DNA of 64,000 bases from RYN-133 sp963754285 (lineage in GTDB: Bacteria; Actinomycetota; Actinomycetes; Mycobacteriales; Jatrophihabitantaceae): NCBI GenBank assembly GCA_963754285.1, contig CAVWFN010000005.1, positions 129,571 to 193,570 of the forward strand, in the 5' to 3' direction. Each line of letters starts with the position of its first letter. Within the stretch, counting starts at the first letter, position 1. The notes beneath the pieces are model-generated. The model was not told where the DNA came from and made no database searches. It was given only the letters and a program-made list of their open reading frames with translations. The position numbers and the translations under genes were made by a program. Positions 9,509 to 18,524 of this stretch are shown here, piece by piece.

Positions 9509-9916
9509 CTAGACGCTCAGGTCCTCGAACAATGTCAGCTGTACGCCGCCGGGTGCGTCGAGCCGTGAGTTCAGCGAATTCCACGGCGTGCGGGTCGGTT
9601 GTGCGATCACGTGCGCGCCGCTGCCGGCCAACGCACGGGTGGCCTCGCTCGAGTCGGCGACCTGGAACGCCACTCGGAACTGTCCGGCGACCCGCGTCCC
9701 CACTTCGATCGCATCGATGTGCTCGGCATGTTGTCGGTCGGTCAGTTCCAGCGTTGCCCGTCCGGCTTCGAGGATGATCACGCGACCCTCGCCGTCGGAG
9801 ATGTACTCGGCAGCCTCGGTGAGGCCGAGCGCGTCGCGGTAGAACGCGACCGCCGCGTCGTAGTCGTCGACTGTGACCACGAGGCGCAGCTCGCTCACAC
9901 CGAGCGGCCCGGTCAT
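9509..9916 (-). CDS. VOC / glyoxalase-superfamily protein
   Basis: 135 residues with two beta-alpha-beta-beta-beta modules: ELRLVVTVDDYDAAVAFYRD at about 9-28 and FRVAFQVADSSEATRALAGS at about 80-99. It ends in APGGVQLTLFEDL. VOC proteins include lyases, dioxygenases and resistance proteins; the metal ligands here do not identify a substrate. The ATG at 9916 overlaps the SDR stop (ATGA), so it is the last coupled gene of the amine-catabolism operon and may act on a product of that pathway. Confidence 0.75.
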   Translation of the reverse strand: MTGPLGVSELRLVVTVDDYDAAVAFYRDALGLTEAAEYISDGEGRVIILEAGRATLELTDRQHAEHIDAIEVGTRVAGQFRVAFQVADSSEATRALAGSGAHVIAQPTRTPWNSLNSRLDAPGGVQLTLFEDLSV

Positions 9917-10680
9917 TCCGGTGTCACATACGCACCGCTGATACCGCCGTCGACCAAGAACGTGGACGCGGTGATGAACGATGCATCGTCACTCGCCAGG
10001 AACGTCACCGCGCCGGCGATCTCGTCGGCTTCACCGAAGCGGCCCATCGGGATGTGCACCATGCGCCGCTTGGCACGCTCCGGGTCCTTGGCGAACAGCT
10101 CCTGCAGCAATGGTGTGTTGATCGGGCCGGGGCACAGCGCGTTGACGCGAATTCCCTCGCGAGCGAACTGCACGCCGAGCTCGCGTGACATGGCCAGGAC
10201 GCCGCCTTTGCTGGCCGTGTACGAGATCTGCGACGTCGCCGATCCGAGGACGGCGACGAACGATGCGGTGTTGATGATCGACCCGCCGCCGCCGGACCGC
10301 ATGTGCTCGATCGCGTATTTGCAGCAGTAGTAGACCGAGGTGAGGTTGACGCGCTGAACCCGGTCCCACGCCTCGATGCCCGTGGTGAGGATCGAGTCGT
10401 CGTCTGCAGGCGAGATTCCGGCGTTGTTGAAGGCGATGTGCAGGCCACCATGTCGTTCGACAGCGCCCGCGAACATCGCCTGCACCTGCGCCTCGTCGGT
10501 CACGTCGACCTGGACGAAGTCACCGCCGACCTCGTCGGCCGCGCTCTGGCCGGCCGCCGCGTCGACGTCGGCGCACACGACAACCGCGCCTTCCTTCGCG
10601 AAGCGCCGTGCGGTGGCCAGACCGATTCCGCCACCCGCACCGGTGATGACCGCGACCTTGCCCTCGAGCCGTCCGGACAC
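9913..10680 (-). CDS. Short-chain dehydrogenase/reductase
   Basis: 255 residues beginning with GTG at 10680. Classical SDR features are TGAGGGIG nucleotide-binding motif (about 14-21), NNAG (about 87-90), and catalytic Ser with Tyr-x-x-x-Lys in SYTASK. The closing FLVDGG block is also present. A strong AAGGAG ribosome-binding site lies inside the end of the aldehyde dehydrogenase gene, 3 nt away. It is probably an NAD(P)-dependent alcohol or hydroxyacid dehydrogenase acting with the neighbouring aldehyde dehydrogenase. The exact substrate is not readable. Confidence 0.88.
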   Translation of the reverse strand: MSGRLEGKVAVITGAGGGIGLATARRFAKEGAVVVCADVDAAAGQSAADEVGGDFVQVDVTDEAQVQAMFAGAVERHGGLHIAFNNAGISPADDDSILTTGIEAWDRVQRVNLTSVYYCCKYAIEHMRSGGGGSIINTASFVAVLGSATSQISYTASKGGVLAMSRELGVQFAREGIRVNALCPGPINTPLLQELFAKDPERAKRRMVHIPMGRFGEADEIAGAVTFLASDDASFITASTFLVDGGISGAYVTPE

Positions 10681-10683
10681 GTC

Positions 10684-12048
10684 CTACTCCTTCGCCGTCG
10701 AGATGAACACGTTCTTGGTCTCGGTGAACGCGAGCGGCGCGTCGGGACCGAGCTCGCGGCCGAGACCCGACGATTTGAACCCGCCGAACGGGGTCCAGTA
10801 CCGCACCGACGAGTGCGAGTTGACGCTGAGGTTGCCGGCGTCGATGCCGCGGCTCACTCGCAACGCGCGGCCGACGTCGCGCGTCCAGATTGATCCCGAC
10901 AGGCCGAAGTCGCTGTCGTTGGCGATCCGGATCGCGTCCGCCTCGTCGTCGAACGGGACGACCGCGACGACCGGGCCGAAGATCTCTTCGTGCAACACAC
11001 GATCGGCGGGGTCGGACGGCGTCAGGACGGTAGGCGCGAACCAGAATCCCTTGCCCTGCGGCGCCGAGCCGCGGAAGGCGACCGGTGCACCGTCGGGGAC
11101 GTATGCACTGACCCGCGCATGCTGATCGGCGCTGATCAGCGGGCCCATCTCGGCCTTCTCGTCAGCAGGGTCGGTGACCACCACACCGCGCACAGCGGGT
11201 TCGAGCAACTCGAGGAACCGGTCGTAGGCGCTGCGCTCGACGAGGATTCGCGAGCGTGCGCAACAGTCCTGTCCGGCGTTGTCGAACACCGCGTACGGCG
11301 CGGTCGCGGCGGCACGTTCGAGGTCGCTGTCGGCGAACACGACGTTGGCGCTCTTGCCGCCGAGCTCGAGCGTGACCGGCTTGACGCCCGCGGCACAGCC
11401 CGCCATGACACGACGACCGACCTCGGTCGAGCCGGTGAACACGATCTTCGCCACGTCCGTGTGGTCGACGAAGCGCTGACCGACGACGCTGCCCTTGCCG
11501 GGCAGCACCTGGAAGACATCCGGCGGCAGACCCGCATCGAGGGCGAGTTGGGCGAGCCGCATCGCGGTGAGCGGCGTGAGCTCGGCAGGCTTGAGCACAA
11601 CCGTGTTCCCGGCCGCCAACGCAGGCGCGAAACCCCATGAGGCAATCGGCATCGGAAAGTTCCACGGCACGATCACGCCGACAACACCGAGCGGTTCGTG
11701 AAACGTGACGTCTATGCCGTCGGCGACCGGGATCTGCTGACCGATCAGCCGTTCCGGTGCCGCTGCGTAGTACGCGATCACATCGCGGGCGTTGCCGGCC
11801 TCCCACCGTGCATTGCCGATCGTGTGGCCGGAGTTCACGACCTCGAGCTCTGCCAAGTGCTCGCGGTCGGCATCCACGGCGTCAGCGAACGCACGCAGCA
11901 GTCGCGCCCGATCGCCCGGGGCGACCCTGCGCCAGGTCTCGAACGCTGTGCGAGAGCGGGCGATCGCCTCGTCGGTCTGCTCGGCGTCGAAGAGTTCGAC
12001 GGACGTGACGACTTCTTCGGTCGCCGGGTTGATGACCTCGTGTTGCAT
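10684..12048 (-). CDS. NAD(P)-dependent aldehyde dehydrogenase
   Basis: 454 residues. ALDH-superfamily signature regions are VPWNFPMPI (about 135-143), FTGSTEVGRRV, ELGGKSANVVF (about 235-245), and the cysteine region NAGQDCCARSR (about 265-275). The latter holds the catalytic Cys. EEIFGPVVAV and GLGRELG follow. The ATG at 12048 lies 5 nt after the stop of the GS-like gene. Next to a GS-like ligase and a class I glutamine-amidotransferase hydrolase, it recalls the Puu gamma-glutamyl pathway, where the ALDH oxidises a gamma-glutamyl-amino-aldehyde. That assignment is inference from context. Confidence 0.88.
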   Translation of the reverse strand: MQHEVINPATEEVVTSVELFDAEQTDEAIARSRTAFETWRRVAPGDRARLLRAFADAVDADREHLAELEVVNSGHTIGNARWEAGNARDVIAYYAAAPERLIGQQIPVADGIDVTFHEPLGVVGVIVPWNFPMPIASWGFAPALAAGNTVVLKPAELTPLTAMRLAQLALDAGLPPDVFQVLPGKGSVVGQRFVDHTDVAKIVFTGSTEVGRRVMAGCAAGVKPVTLELGGKSANVVFADSDLERAAATAPYAVFDNAGQDCCARSRILVERSAYDRFLELLEPAVRGVVVTDPADEKAEMGPLISADQHARVSAYVPDGAPVAFRGSAPQGKGFWFAPTVLTPSDPADRVLHEEIFGPVVAVVPFDDEADAIRIANDSDFGLSGSIWTRDVGRALRVSRGIDAGNLSVNSHSSVRYWTPFGGFKSSGLGRELGPDAPLAFTETKNVFISTAKE

Positions 12049-12053
12049 CGTCG

Positions 12054-13413
12054 TCACATCCGCTCGAAGCCGCGGATCAGTTCCCAGTCGGTGACGGCGG
12101 CATCGAAGGCTGCGAGCTCGACCCGGGCGGTGTTCGTGTAGTGCGCGACGACGTTCTCGCCCAGCGCCTCGCGGGCGATCGCGCTCGTCTCCAGCAAGTC
12201 GGCCGCCTCGCGCAGCGTGGTCGGGACGTGCGGCGCGTCGCTCTCGTAGGCGTTTCCCTCGACAGCGGGTTCGAGCTCCAATTCGTTGTCGACGCCGTGC
12301 AATCCGGCCGCGATCATCGCGGCGATCGCGAGATACGGATTGACGTCGCCACCAGGGAAGTCGATTCTCGAAGCGCAGGCCCTCGCCGTGGCCCACGACG
12401 CGCAGCGAGCAGGTGCGGTTGTCGAATCCCCAGGCGACCGCGGTGGGCGCGAACGAGCCGGGCTGGAACCGCTTGTACGAGTTGATGTTCGGCGCGAAGA
12501 AGTAGCTGAGCTCGCGCAGCGCGGCCAGTTGGCCGGCGAGGAAGTGCTCGAACAGCGGCGAGACCCCGCCTGGTCGATCACCGGCGAACACGGGTGTCCC
12601 GTCCTTGTCACGCAGTGACAGGTGGACGTGGCACGAGTTGCCTTCGCGCTGGTTGAACTTCGCCATGAACGTCAGCGCCGAGCCCAACTGGGCGGCGATC
12701 TCTTTCGCTCCGGTCTTGTAGATGACGTGGTTGTCGCAGGTCGTGAGTGCGTCGGCGTACTTGAACGCGATTTCCTGCTGGCCGAGGTTGCACTCGCCCT
12801 TGGCCGACTCGACCTGCATGCCGGCGTCGCGCATGCCGAGCCGGATCGCGCGCAACACCGGCTCGACCCGGCTCGTACCGAGCACCGAGTAGTCGATGTT
12901 GTACTGGTTCGCCGGCGTCAAGCCGTGATAGCGCTTGTCCCAGGCCTGCTCGTAGGAATCGGCGAACAGGATGAACTCGAGTTCGGTGCCGACGTAGGCC
13001 GTCCAGCCACGCTCCGCGAGCCGGTCGAGCTGCTTCTTCAACACCTGGCGGGGCGACTCGCTCACCGGCTTGTGATCGAGCCAGGTCGCGTCGGCGAGCA
13101 GCAGCACCGTCCCCGGCTGCCAGGGCACCCGGCGCAGGGTCGCGAGGTCGGGCACCATGACGAAGTCGCCGTAGCCGCGGTCCCAGGACGAGATCGCATA
13201 CCCGTCCACGGTATTCATCTCGACATCGACTGCGAACAGGTAGTTGCATCCGTCGGTGCCGTGTTCAAGCACGTCGGCGAGGAAGTACTCGGCGTCGAGC
13301 CGTTTGCCCTGCAGCCGTCCCTGCAGGTCGGTGATCGCGAGCACCACCGTGTCGACCGAGCCGTGTGAAACTGCGTCACGCAGCTCGGCGACGGTCATCG
13401 CATCTGCAGGCAT
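12054..13413 (-). pseudogene. Glutamine-synthetase-family ligase (PuuA/GlnA3-like), broken by one apparent frameshift
   Basis: About 452 residues if repaired. It starts at ATG 13413 with a GAGAGGGG ribosome-binding site. GS fold motifs are TELEFILFA (about 140-148), GECNLGQQEI, CHVHLSL, PNINSYKRFQPGSFAP and, after the break, PGGDVNPYLAIAAM. Translation leaves frame at the GGG run 12355-12357: dropping one G restores a continuous ENRLPGGDVNPYLA reading. Sequence and neighbours suggest a gamma-glutamyl-amine ligase rather than assimilatory GlnA, which would sit alone and carry an adenylylation loop. Whether the frameshift is real or a sequencing error is open; other single-base indels in the window favour error. 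Confidence 0.8.
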
Positions 13414-13432
13414 ACCGTTCCCCTCTCATCCG

Positions 13433-13453
13433 AAGGTCTGCCGACCATACCTT
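13433..13453. promoter_or_regulatory. Candidate FadR/GntR-type operator upstream of the GS-like gene
   Basis: In the 55-bp gap between the FadR-type gene and the GS-like gene, AAGGT (13433-13437) and ACCTT (13449-13453) form outer arms. GGTC (13435-13438) and GACC (13443-13446) form inner arms. FadR-subfamily regulators often bind GGTC-type inverted repeats. A related AAGGTCTG site sits at the island's other promoter (17487-17503). Binding is not shown. Confidence 0.35.
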
Positions 13454-13468
13454 TTAGGGACCGAGTCG

Positions 13469-14212
13469 TCATCGACTCAGGAATCCCCGGAGCAACGCGG
13501 CGGTGCCGTCGACGTGCTCCTCCATCTCGACGCGGGCGGACTCGGCCTGTCCCCCGAGAATGGCCTCGATGACTCGCACGTGTTGGCGGTCGGAGTGCAC
13601 GATGTTCGCCGGCAGCACCGGTATCGCGCGCAGGAGCTCGTCCAGGCGTAGTTGCACGTCGGCGACGACGGCAGCGACAGATGCGCTGCCCGACAGCGCA
13701 GCGATGGCCATGTGCAACCGGGAGTCGGCTAGGCGCCGGGTGCCCGACCCGCAGTCGGTCGCCGCCTCGAGATAGCGCCGCAGGCTCGCCCGGTCGGCAG
13801 CGGTGAGGGTGCGTCCTGCTGCTAGCGCGGCAGCACCGGGCTCGACCACTCGACGTAGCGCCAGCGCATCCTCCATCCCCTGTGCGAGCGCGGCGCCCAG
13901 CTTCTCGCGCGAGCGCTCACGATGCCGAGGCGCCACCACGAACGTGCCGCCGCCGCGCCCGCGCCGCGACTCGACGAGCTTCGCCTCACGCAGCGCCTTG
14001 ATCGCCTCGCGTAGCGTCACCCGGCTCACACCGAACGTCTCGGCGAGTTCGCGTTCAGGAGGCAGTCGCTCGCCGTCGCCGAGCACTCCGAGCCGGATGC
14101 CCTGAGCCAGCCGTTCGACGGTGACCTCGAACGCGTTACGGATCGGGACGGGCGAGAACACCGTTCGCGCCCAGAGCGCTTCGACGTTGCTGGCCGTCCG
14201 ACCGACTGACAT
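13469..14212 (-). CDS. FadR-subfamily GntR transcriptional regulator
   Basis: 247 residues. The N-terminal winged HTH (about residues 30-95) contains LPPERELAETFGVSRVTLRE and a GRGGGTFV wing. An all-helical FCD ligand domain follows (about 105-240), with Asp and His residues that usually bind a metal (LHMAIA, ANIVHSDRQH). The ATG at 14212 overlaps the stop of the upstream hydrolase by one base (TGATG). It lies inside the catabolic island, so it is the likely local repressor, relieved by a carboxylate intermediate. Two related inverted repeats near island promoters are candidate targets. Confidence 0.88.
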   Translation of the reverse strand: MSVGRTASNVEALWARTVFSPVPIRNAFEVTVERLAQGIRLGVLGDGERLPPERELAETFGVSRVTLREAIKALREAKLVESRRGRGGGTFVVAPRHRERSREKLGAALAQGMEDALALRRVVEPGAAALAAGRTLTAADRASLRRYLEAATDCGSGTRRLADSRLHMAIAALSGSASVAAVVADVQLRLDELLRAIPVLPANIVHSDRQHVRVIEAILGGQAESARVEMEEHVDGTAALLRGFLSR

Positions 14213-14982
14213 CACGCGACCGCCGCGGCACGGTATTCGAGGCAGGCCGCGACGAATGCCGCGAAGATCGGCTCCCCCGCGAATGCCTCCGGGTGCCATT
14301 GCACCCCGACAACCCAGCGCCGCTGCGCGAGTTCGACGCCCTCGACCACTCCGTCGTCGGCCCAGCCGGTTGCCGTGAGTCCATCGCCGAGGCGGCCGAC
14401 GCCCTGGTGGTGGTAGGTCGCGACCTCGGTGTCGTCGCCGAGCACGGCGTGCAGCGTCGAGCCGGTGGCCAGCGCGACGCGATGCCGGCCGTGCACGCCG
14501 ACGGTCGGGCAGTGCAGGTCGGAGCCGACCTCGTCGGGCAGATGCTGGCGAAGCTCACCGCCGAGCGCGACGTTGAGCACCTGCATGCCGCGGCACACGG
14601 CGAGCACCGGAAGGTCGCGTGCGATCGCCGCGCGCGCAAGCGCGAGCTCCCAGTCATCACGGCCAGGACGCGGCTCACCGGTCGCGGCGTTCCGCTCGGC
14701 GCCGTACCGCATGGGGTCGACGTCGGGGCCACCCGCGATCAGCAGTCCGTGCACGGCGTCGAGCGCGTACTCGGCAGTGTCCGGCGCTCCGGACGGCAAC
14801 AGGATCGCGATGCCACCCGCAGCTCGTACCCCGGCCGCGTACGTGGCCGGAAGCAGGTCGGCGGGCTCGGACCACACTCCCCACGACGCGTGCTCGCGGT
14901 AGGTCGTCAGGCCTACGAGCGGCGGATGGGTCGGCGTCGGCGACGCGGTCACGGGCGCAATGGTACGGCTGGCAGGCCTCAT
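14212..14982 (-). CDS. Gamma-glutamyl-GABA hydrolase-like class I glutamine amidotransferase (peptidase C26)
   Basis: 256 residues. Nucleophile elbow VLAVCRGMQVLN (about 122-133) supplies the catalytic Cys. Catalytic His and Glu are in VQWHPEAF near the C-terminus, and GLLIAGGPDVDP (about 83-94) is the typical oxyanion region. The fold is that of PuuD, which cleaves gamma-glutamyl amides in putrescine degradation. The ATG overlaps the preceding flavoprotein stop (ATGA, 14979-14982). Together with the GS-like ligase it supports a gamma-glutamylated intermediate in the island's pathway. Confidence 0.85.
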   Translation of the reverse strand: MRPASRTIAPVTASPTPTHPPLVGLTTYREHASWGVWSEPADLLPATYAAGVRAAGGIAILLPSGAPDTAEYALDAVHGLLIAGGPDVDPMRYGAERNAATGEPRPGRDDWELALARAAIARDLPVLAVCRGMQVLNVALGGELRQHLPDEVGSDLHCPTVGVHGRHRVALATGSTLHAVLGDDTEVATYHHQGVGRLGDGLTATGWADDGVVEGVELAQRRWVVGVQWHPEAFAGEPIFAAFVAACLEYRAAAVA

Positions 14983-17432
14983 GCGTGCACTCGTTCTCCG
15001 CGAGGATCGAACAGTGGCTCGCGGTGTACCGTCCCCGTGACCCAGCTACCGAACAGATCGATCGACACTTCGCTGTCCGGACCGAGTTCGATCGGCAGGT
15101 AGGCGAGCGCGATCGATGCGCCGAGGGTGTAACCGAAACCGCCCGAGGTCACTCGTCCGACGACGTCGGTCCCCGAGCGCACCGGCTCGCTGCCGAGGAC
15201 CGACTGCGTCGCGTCGTCGAGCACGATCGCCCGCAGCCGTCGCGTCGGTCCGTCGGCCTTGACTGCGGCGAGCGCATCGCGTCCGACGAATCCGCCGGGC
15301 TTGTCGAGCTTCACGCAGAAGCCGAGACCCGCCTCGTACGGATTGGTCTCGCCGGTCAGATCGGTTCCCCAGACCCGATAGCCCTTCTCGAGCCGCATGC
15401 TGTCGATCGCTCGGTAGCCGGCGACGGTCAGCCCGTCCGGTTCGCCCGCATCGACGAGCGAGTTCCACAAGGCTGCGCCGTACTCGCTGGACGCGTAGAG
15501 CTCCCAGCCCAGTTCGCCGACGAAGGTCACGCGCAGCGCGCGGACGGGGACGTTGCCGACGGTGATCTCCTGCGCGGTCATGAAGGCGAACGCATCGTTG
15601 CTGAGGTCGCACGGGGTGAGCCGCGCCAGGATGTCGCGTGCTCGTGGGCCCCACAACGCGAAACAGCACGTCGCGCCGGTGACGTCGGCGGTGCGCACCG
15701 ACGCGTCGAGGCTGCGGGCCTGGCGACGCAGCCACGATTGGTCGTGCGAGCCGAACGCTGTGCCGGTGACGATCGAGAACACGTCGTCGGCGATCCGCGT
15801 GACTGTGAAGTCGCACTCGATGCCACCACGACTGTTCAACGCCTGCGTGTAGGTGACGTCGCCGACGCCTCGAGCGACGCGGTTGTCGCAGACCTGGTCG
15901 AGGAACTGAGCAGCGTCCACGCCGCTGACTTCGAGCTTCGCGAACGAGGTCTCGTCGAACAGGCCGGCGCGCTCTCGCGTAGCTGCGTGTTCGGCTGCGA
16001 TCGCCGCCGACCAACCCCGTGCGGCCCACCCCGTGGGCCGCGGCACGTCGGTGGCGCGCGTGGAGTTCGGCTCGTAGTAGTCGACCCGTTCCCAGCCGGC
16101 CTTCTCACCGAACACCGCGCCGTGCTCGCGATGCCACTCGTAAGCGGGCGAGCGCCGCAGCCTTCGCGCAGATTCGCGCTGACGTCCGGGGAACGGGATG
16201 TCGTAGTACGTGCGGTAGTTCTCCAGCGTCCGCGCCAGCGTGAAACTCGGTGACCGGTACTGGCGACCGAAGCGGTTGATGTCCATGTGCGACACGTCCA
16301 GCGAGGGCTCGCCGCCGAGGATCCACTCGGCCATCACCTTGCCGATGCCGCCTGCGCCGGCGATGCCGTGCGCGCAGAACCCCGCAGCCACGAAGAACCC
16401 CGCGACCTCCGTCTCGCCCAGACAGAACTCGTTGTCGGGCGTGAACGCCTCAGGCCCGTTGATGATGCGGCGGATGCCGGTGTCGGCGAGCACCGGCACT
16501 CGACGCTGGGCGTTCGTCGCGATCTGCTCGAAGCGCGGCCAGTCCTCGGTGAGCAGCTTCGCGTTGAAGTCCGGGGGGATCGCGTCGAAGGCGTTCGGGC
16601 CGGCCGTCCACGGGGCGGGATCGCGTTCGTAGCCGCCCATGACGAGGCCGTCGACCTCTTGGCGGAAGTAGACGAGCAGGTCAGGGTCGCGCAGCGTCGG
16701 GAGGGAGCCGGCAGTTCGCGCTCCGACCGGCTCGGTCACTACGTACTGGTGCGACAGCGGGACGAGCGGAACGCGCACATCGGCGAGGCGCGCGATCTCT
16801 GCGGCGAACATGCCACCACAGTCGACAACGATCTCGCATTCGATCGCACCCTGATCTGTCCGCACCGAGCGTGCACGCCCGTCGACGACATCGATCCCGA
16901 CGACGCGCGTGTGCTGGCGCACGACGACGCCCTTGGACCGCGCGTGATTTGCGAGCGAGTAACACAGTTGGGACGGGTCGAGATACCCGTCCGAATCGAG
17001 GAAGCACGCGCCGACGACACCGTCGAGGTCGACGAGTGGGAATCGTTCGGCGACCTCAGCCGGCGTGATCTCGTGCAACGGCAGGCCGTAGGTGCGTGCC
17101 CAGCTGATCTGCCGACGAATCTCTTCGAGCCGCTCGGGCGATGAGGCGAGTTTGATGCCACCGCTCTCCGTCCAGCCGACGGGGAACTCGCTCGTCTGCA
17201 GACGCCGGTACAACTCGACGGAGTACATGTTCATGCGGGTGAGCGTCGGATCGGCGCGCAGCTGGCCGACGAGACCGGCGGAGTGGAACGTCGACCCGCT
17301 CGTGAGCTCGTCCCGCTCGAGGACGAGCACGTCCGATTCGCCCAATTCAGCCAGGTGGAACGCGACGCTGGCCCCACCGACACCGCCGCCGATCACGACC
17401 ACGCGCGCAGCTGACGGGAGCGAAGAACTCAC
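14979..17432 (-). CDS. Dimethylglycine/sarcosine dehydrogenase-like FAD oxidoreductase fused to GcvT domains
   Basis: 817 residues from GTG 17432; another GTG/ATG up to 17480 is possible. The N-terminal DAO-type half begins with the dinucleotide motif VVVIGGGVGGASVAFHL (about 9-25) and contains GCFLDSDGYLDPSQL and FFVAAGFCAHGIAGAGGIG. From about residue 430 it continues as aminomethyltransferase (GcvT), with AGLFDETSFAKLEVSG, GELGWELY and a C-terminal beta-barrel. Such fusions oxidatively demethylate N-methylglycines and pass the C1 unit to tetrahydrofolate. First gene of the minus-strand operon, divergent from the kinase and permease. Substrate is inferred to be a choline-derived or similar methylamine. 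Confidence 0.85.
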   Translation of the reverse strand: MSSSLPSAARVVVIGGGVGGASVAFHLAELGESDVLVLERDELTSGSTFHSAGLVGQLRADPTLTRMNMYSVELYRRLQTSEFPVGWTESGGIKLASSPERLEEIRRQISWARTYGLPLHEITPAEVAERFPLVDLDGVVGACFLDSDGYLDPSQLCYSLANHARSKGVVVRQHTRVVGIDVVDGRARSVRTDQGAIECEIVVDCGGMFAAEIARLADVRVPLVPLSHQYVVTEPVGARTAGSLPTLRDPDLLVYFRQEVDGLVMGGYERDPAPWTAGPNAFDAIPPDFNAKLLTEDWPRFEQIATNAQRRVPVLADTGIRRIINGPEAFTPDNEFCLGETEVAGFFVAAGFCAHGIAGAGGIGKVMAEWILGGEPSLDVSHMDINRFGRQYRSPSFTLARTLENYRTYYDIPFPGRQRESARRLRRSPAYEWHREHGAVFGEKAGWERVDYYEPNSTRATDVPRPTGWAARGWSAAIAAEHAATRERAGLFDETSFAKLEVSGVDAAQFLDQVCDNRVARGVGDVTYTQALNSRGGIECDFTVTRIADDVFSIVTGTAFGSHDQSWLRRQARSLDASVRTADVTGATCCFALWGPRARDILARLTPCDLSNDAFAFMTAQEITVGNVPVRALRVTFVGELGWELYASSEYGAALWNSLVDAGEPDGLTVAGYRAIDSMRLEKGYRVWGTDLTGETNPYEAGLGFCVKLDKPGGFVGRDALAAVKADGPTRRLRAIVLDDATQSVLGSEPVRSGTDVVGRVTSGGFGYTLGASIALAYLPIELGPDSEVSIDLFGSWVTGTVHREPLFDPRGERVHA

Positions 17433-17486
17433 GCACCGATGATGCTGACGTAATCCGTCGTTCACAAGACGCCGGACCATGGAAAA

Positions 17487-17503
17487 GGTCTGAACACTAG
17501 ACC
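17487..17503. promoter_or_regulatory. Candidate operator in the divergent flavoprotein/kinase promoter region
   Basis: GGTCT (17487-17491) and AGACC (17499-17503) form a perfect 5-bp inverted repeat with a 7-nt spacer. The preceding AA makes the left half AAGGTCTG, the same as the site before the GS-like gene. It lies in the 129-bp region between the two divergent transcription units of the island, as expected for a local FadR-type regulator. Confidence 0.35.
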
Positions 17504-17561
17504 GTTGGCTTCGAATCGCCCTACGATCCCGAACACCCGCAACGAGTGGGAGGTGTTGCGC

Positions 17562-18524
17562 ATGTCGGCGTCCGGTGTGGATGCTGCACGCCCCACCGCT
17601 GTGCTCGAGGGGCTGTCATTTCTCGGCGGCGAGACGTACTCGATGGAGCCGCTCGAGGGCGGGCTGACCAATCGCAACTATCACGTGCGCACGCGCTCCG
17701 GCCGCGAGTACGTCGCACGATTCGCCGGGGCGAAGAGCGAACTGTTGTCGATCGACCGCGACGCGGAGGCCTACAACAGTGCAATCGCGGCGACGCTCGG
17801 GATCGGCCCGCGCGTCGTCGAGTACTCCGCAGCCGAGCACGTCCTCGTCGTCGACTGGATCGATGCGCGGACATGTACCGACGATGAACTCGACGACCCC
17901 GACGTGCTGACCCGGGTCGCCGCCACATGCCGCACCTTGCACTCAGGCCCACGATTCCTCAGTGACTTCGACATGTTCCACGTGCAGGCCAAGTACCTGC
18001 AGATCGTGCGCGAGCACGGCTTCCGCCTGCCCTCGGACTATCTCGACTTCGCCGAGGTCGTCGCCACTTTGGACGACCTGCTGCACGCGACGAGTTCGGG
18101 CACCGTCGCGTGCCACAACGACCTGCTGGCGGCCAACATCATGCTGGGCGGCCGCGAGGTCTGGTTGATCGACTACGAGTACTCGGGCAACAACGACGCG
18201 TGCTTCGAACTCGGCAACATCTGGAGCGAGGCCGATCTGCCGCTCGACCGGCTCGAGCATCTCGTGGCGAGCTACTACGGGCGCCCGGCCCCGGTCGAGG
18301 TCGCCCGGGCTCGTCTGTTCGCGACCATGGCGAAATACGGCTGGACGCTGTGGGCCGCGATCCAGGACGGCGTCAGCGAAGTCGACTTCGACTTCTGGAC
18401 GTGGGGCATGGCGAAGTACGACCGGGCCGTCGCGGAATTCCGCAGCCCGGAGCTGCAACGACTCATCGACACAATCACCGAATCCGCGGGAAAGGGAGGC
18501 CCATCGTGGCCACAGTCGAGCTGA
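17562..18524 (+). CDS. Choline/ethanolamine kinase-family phosphotransferase
   Basis: 320 residues from the ATG at 17562, preceded by GGGAGG. Kinase-like fold motifs are GGLTNRNYHV nucleotide loop (about 34-43), Brenner motif CHNDLLAANIM (about 184-194), and WLIDYEYSGNNDACFELGN (about 201-219) with the metal-binding Asp. These are closest to the choline/ethanolamine kinase and LicA group. The permease gene starts 19 nt before its stop, so the two are coupled. It may phosphorylate the imported amino-alcohol or an intermediate. An aminoglycoside-phosphotransferase-type role is less likely in this context. Confidence 0.82.
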   Translation: MSASGVDAARPTAVLEGLSFLGGETYSMEPLEGGLTNRNYHVRTRSGREYVARFAGAKSELLSIDRDAEAYNSAIAATLGIGPRVVEYSAAEHVLVVDWIDARTCTDDELDDPDVLTRVAATCRTLHSGPRFLSDFDMFHVQAKYLQIVREHGFRLPSDYLDFAEVVATLDDLLHATSSGTVACHNDLLAANIMLGGREVWLIDYEYSGNNDACFELGNIWSEADLPLDRLEHLVASYYGRPAPVEVARARLFATMAKYGWTLWAAIQDGVSEVDFDFWTWGMAKYDRAVAEFRSPELQRLIDTITESAGKGGPSWPQSS

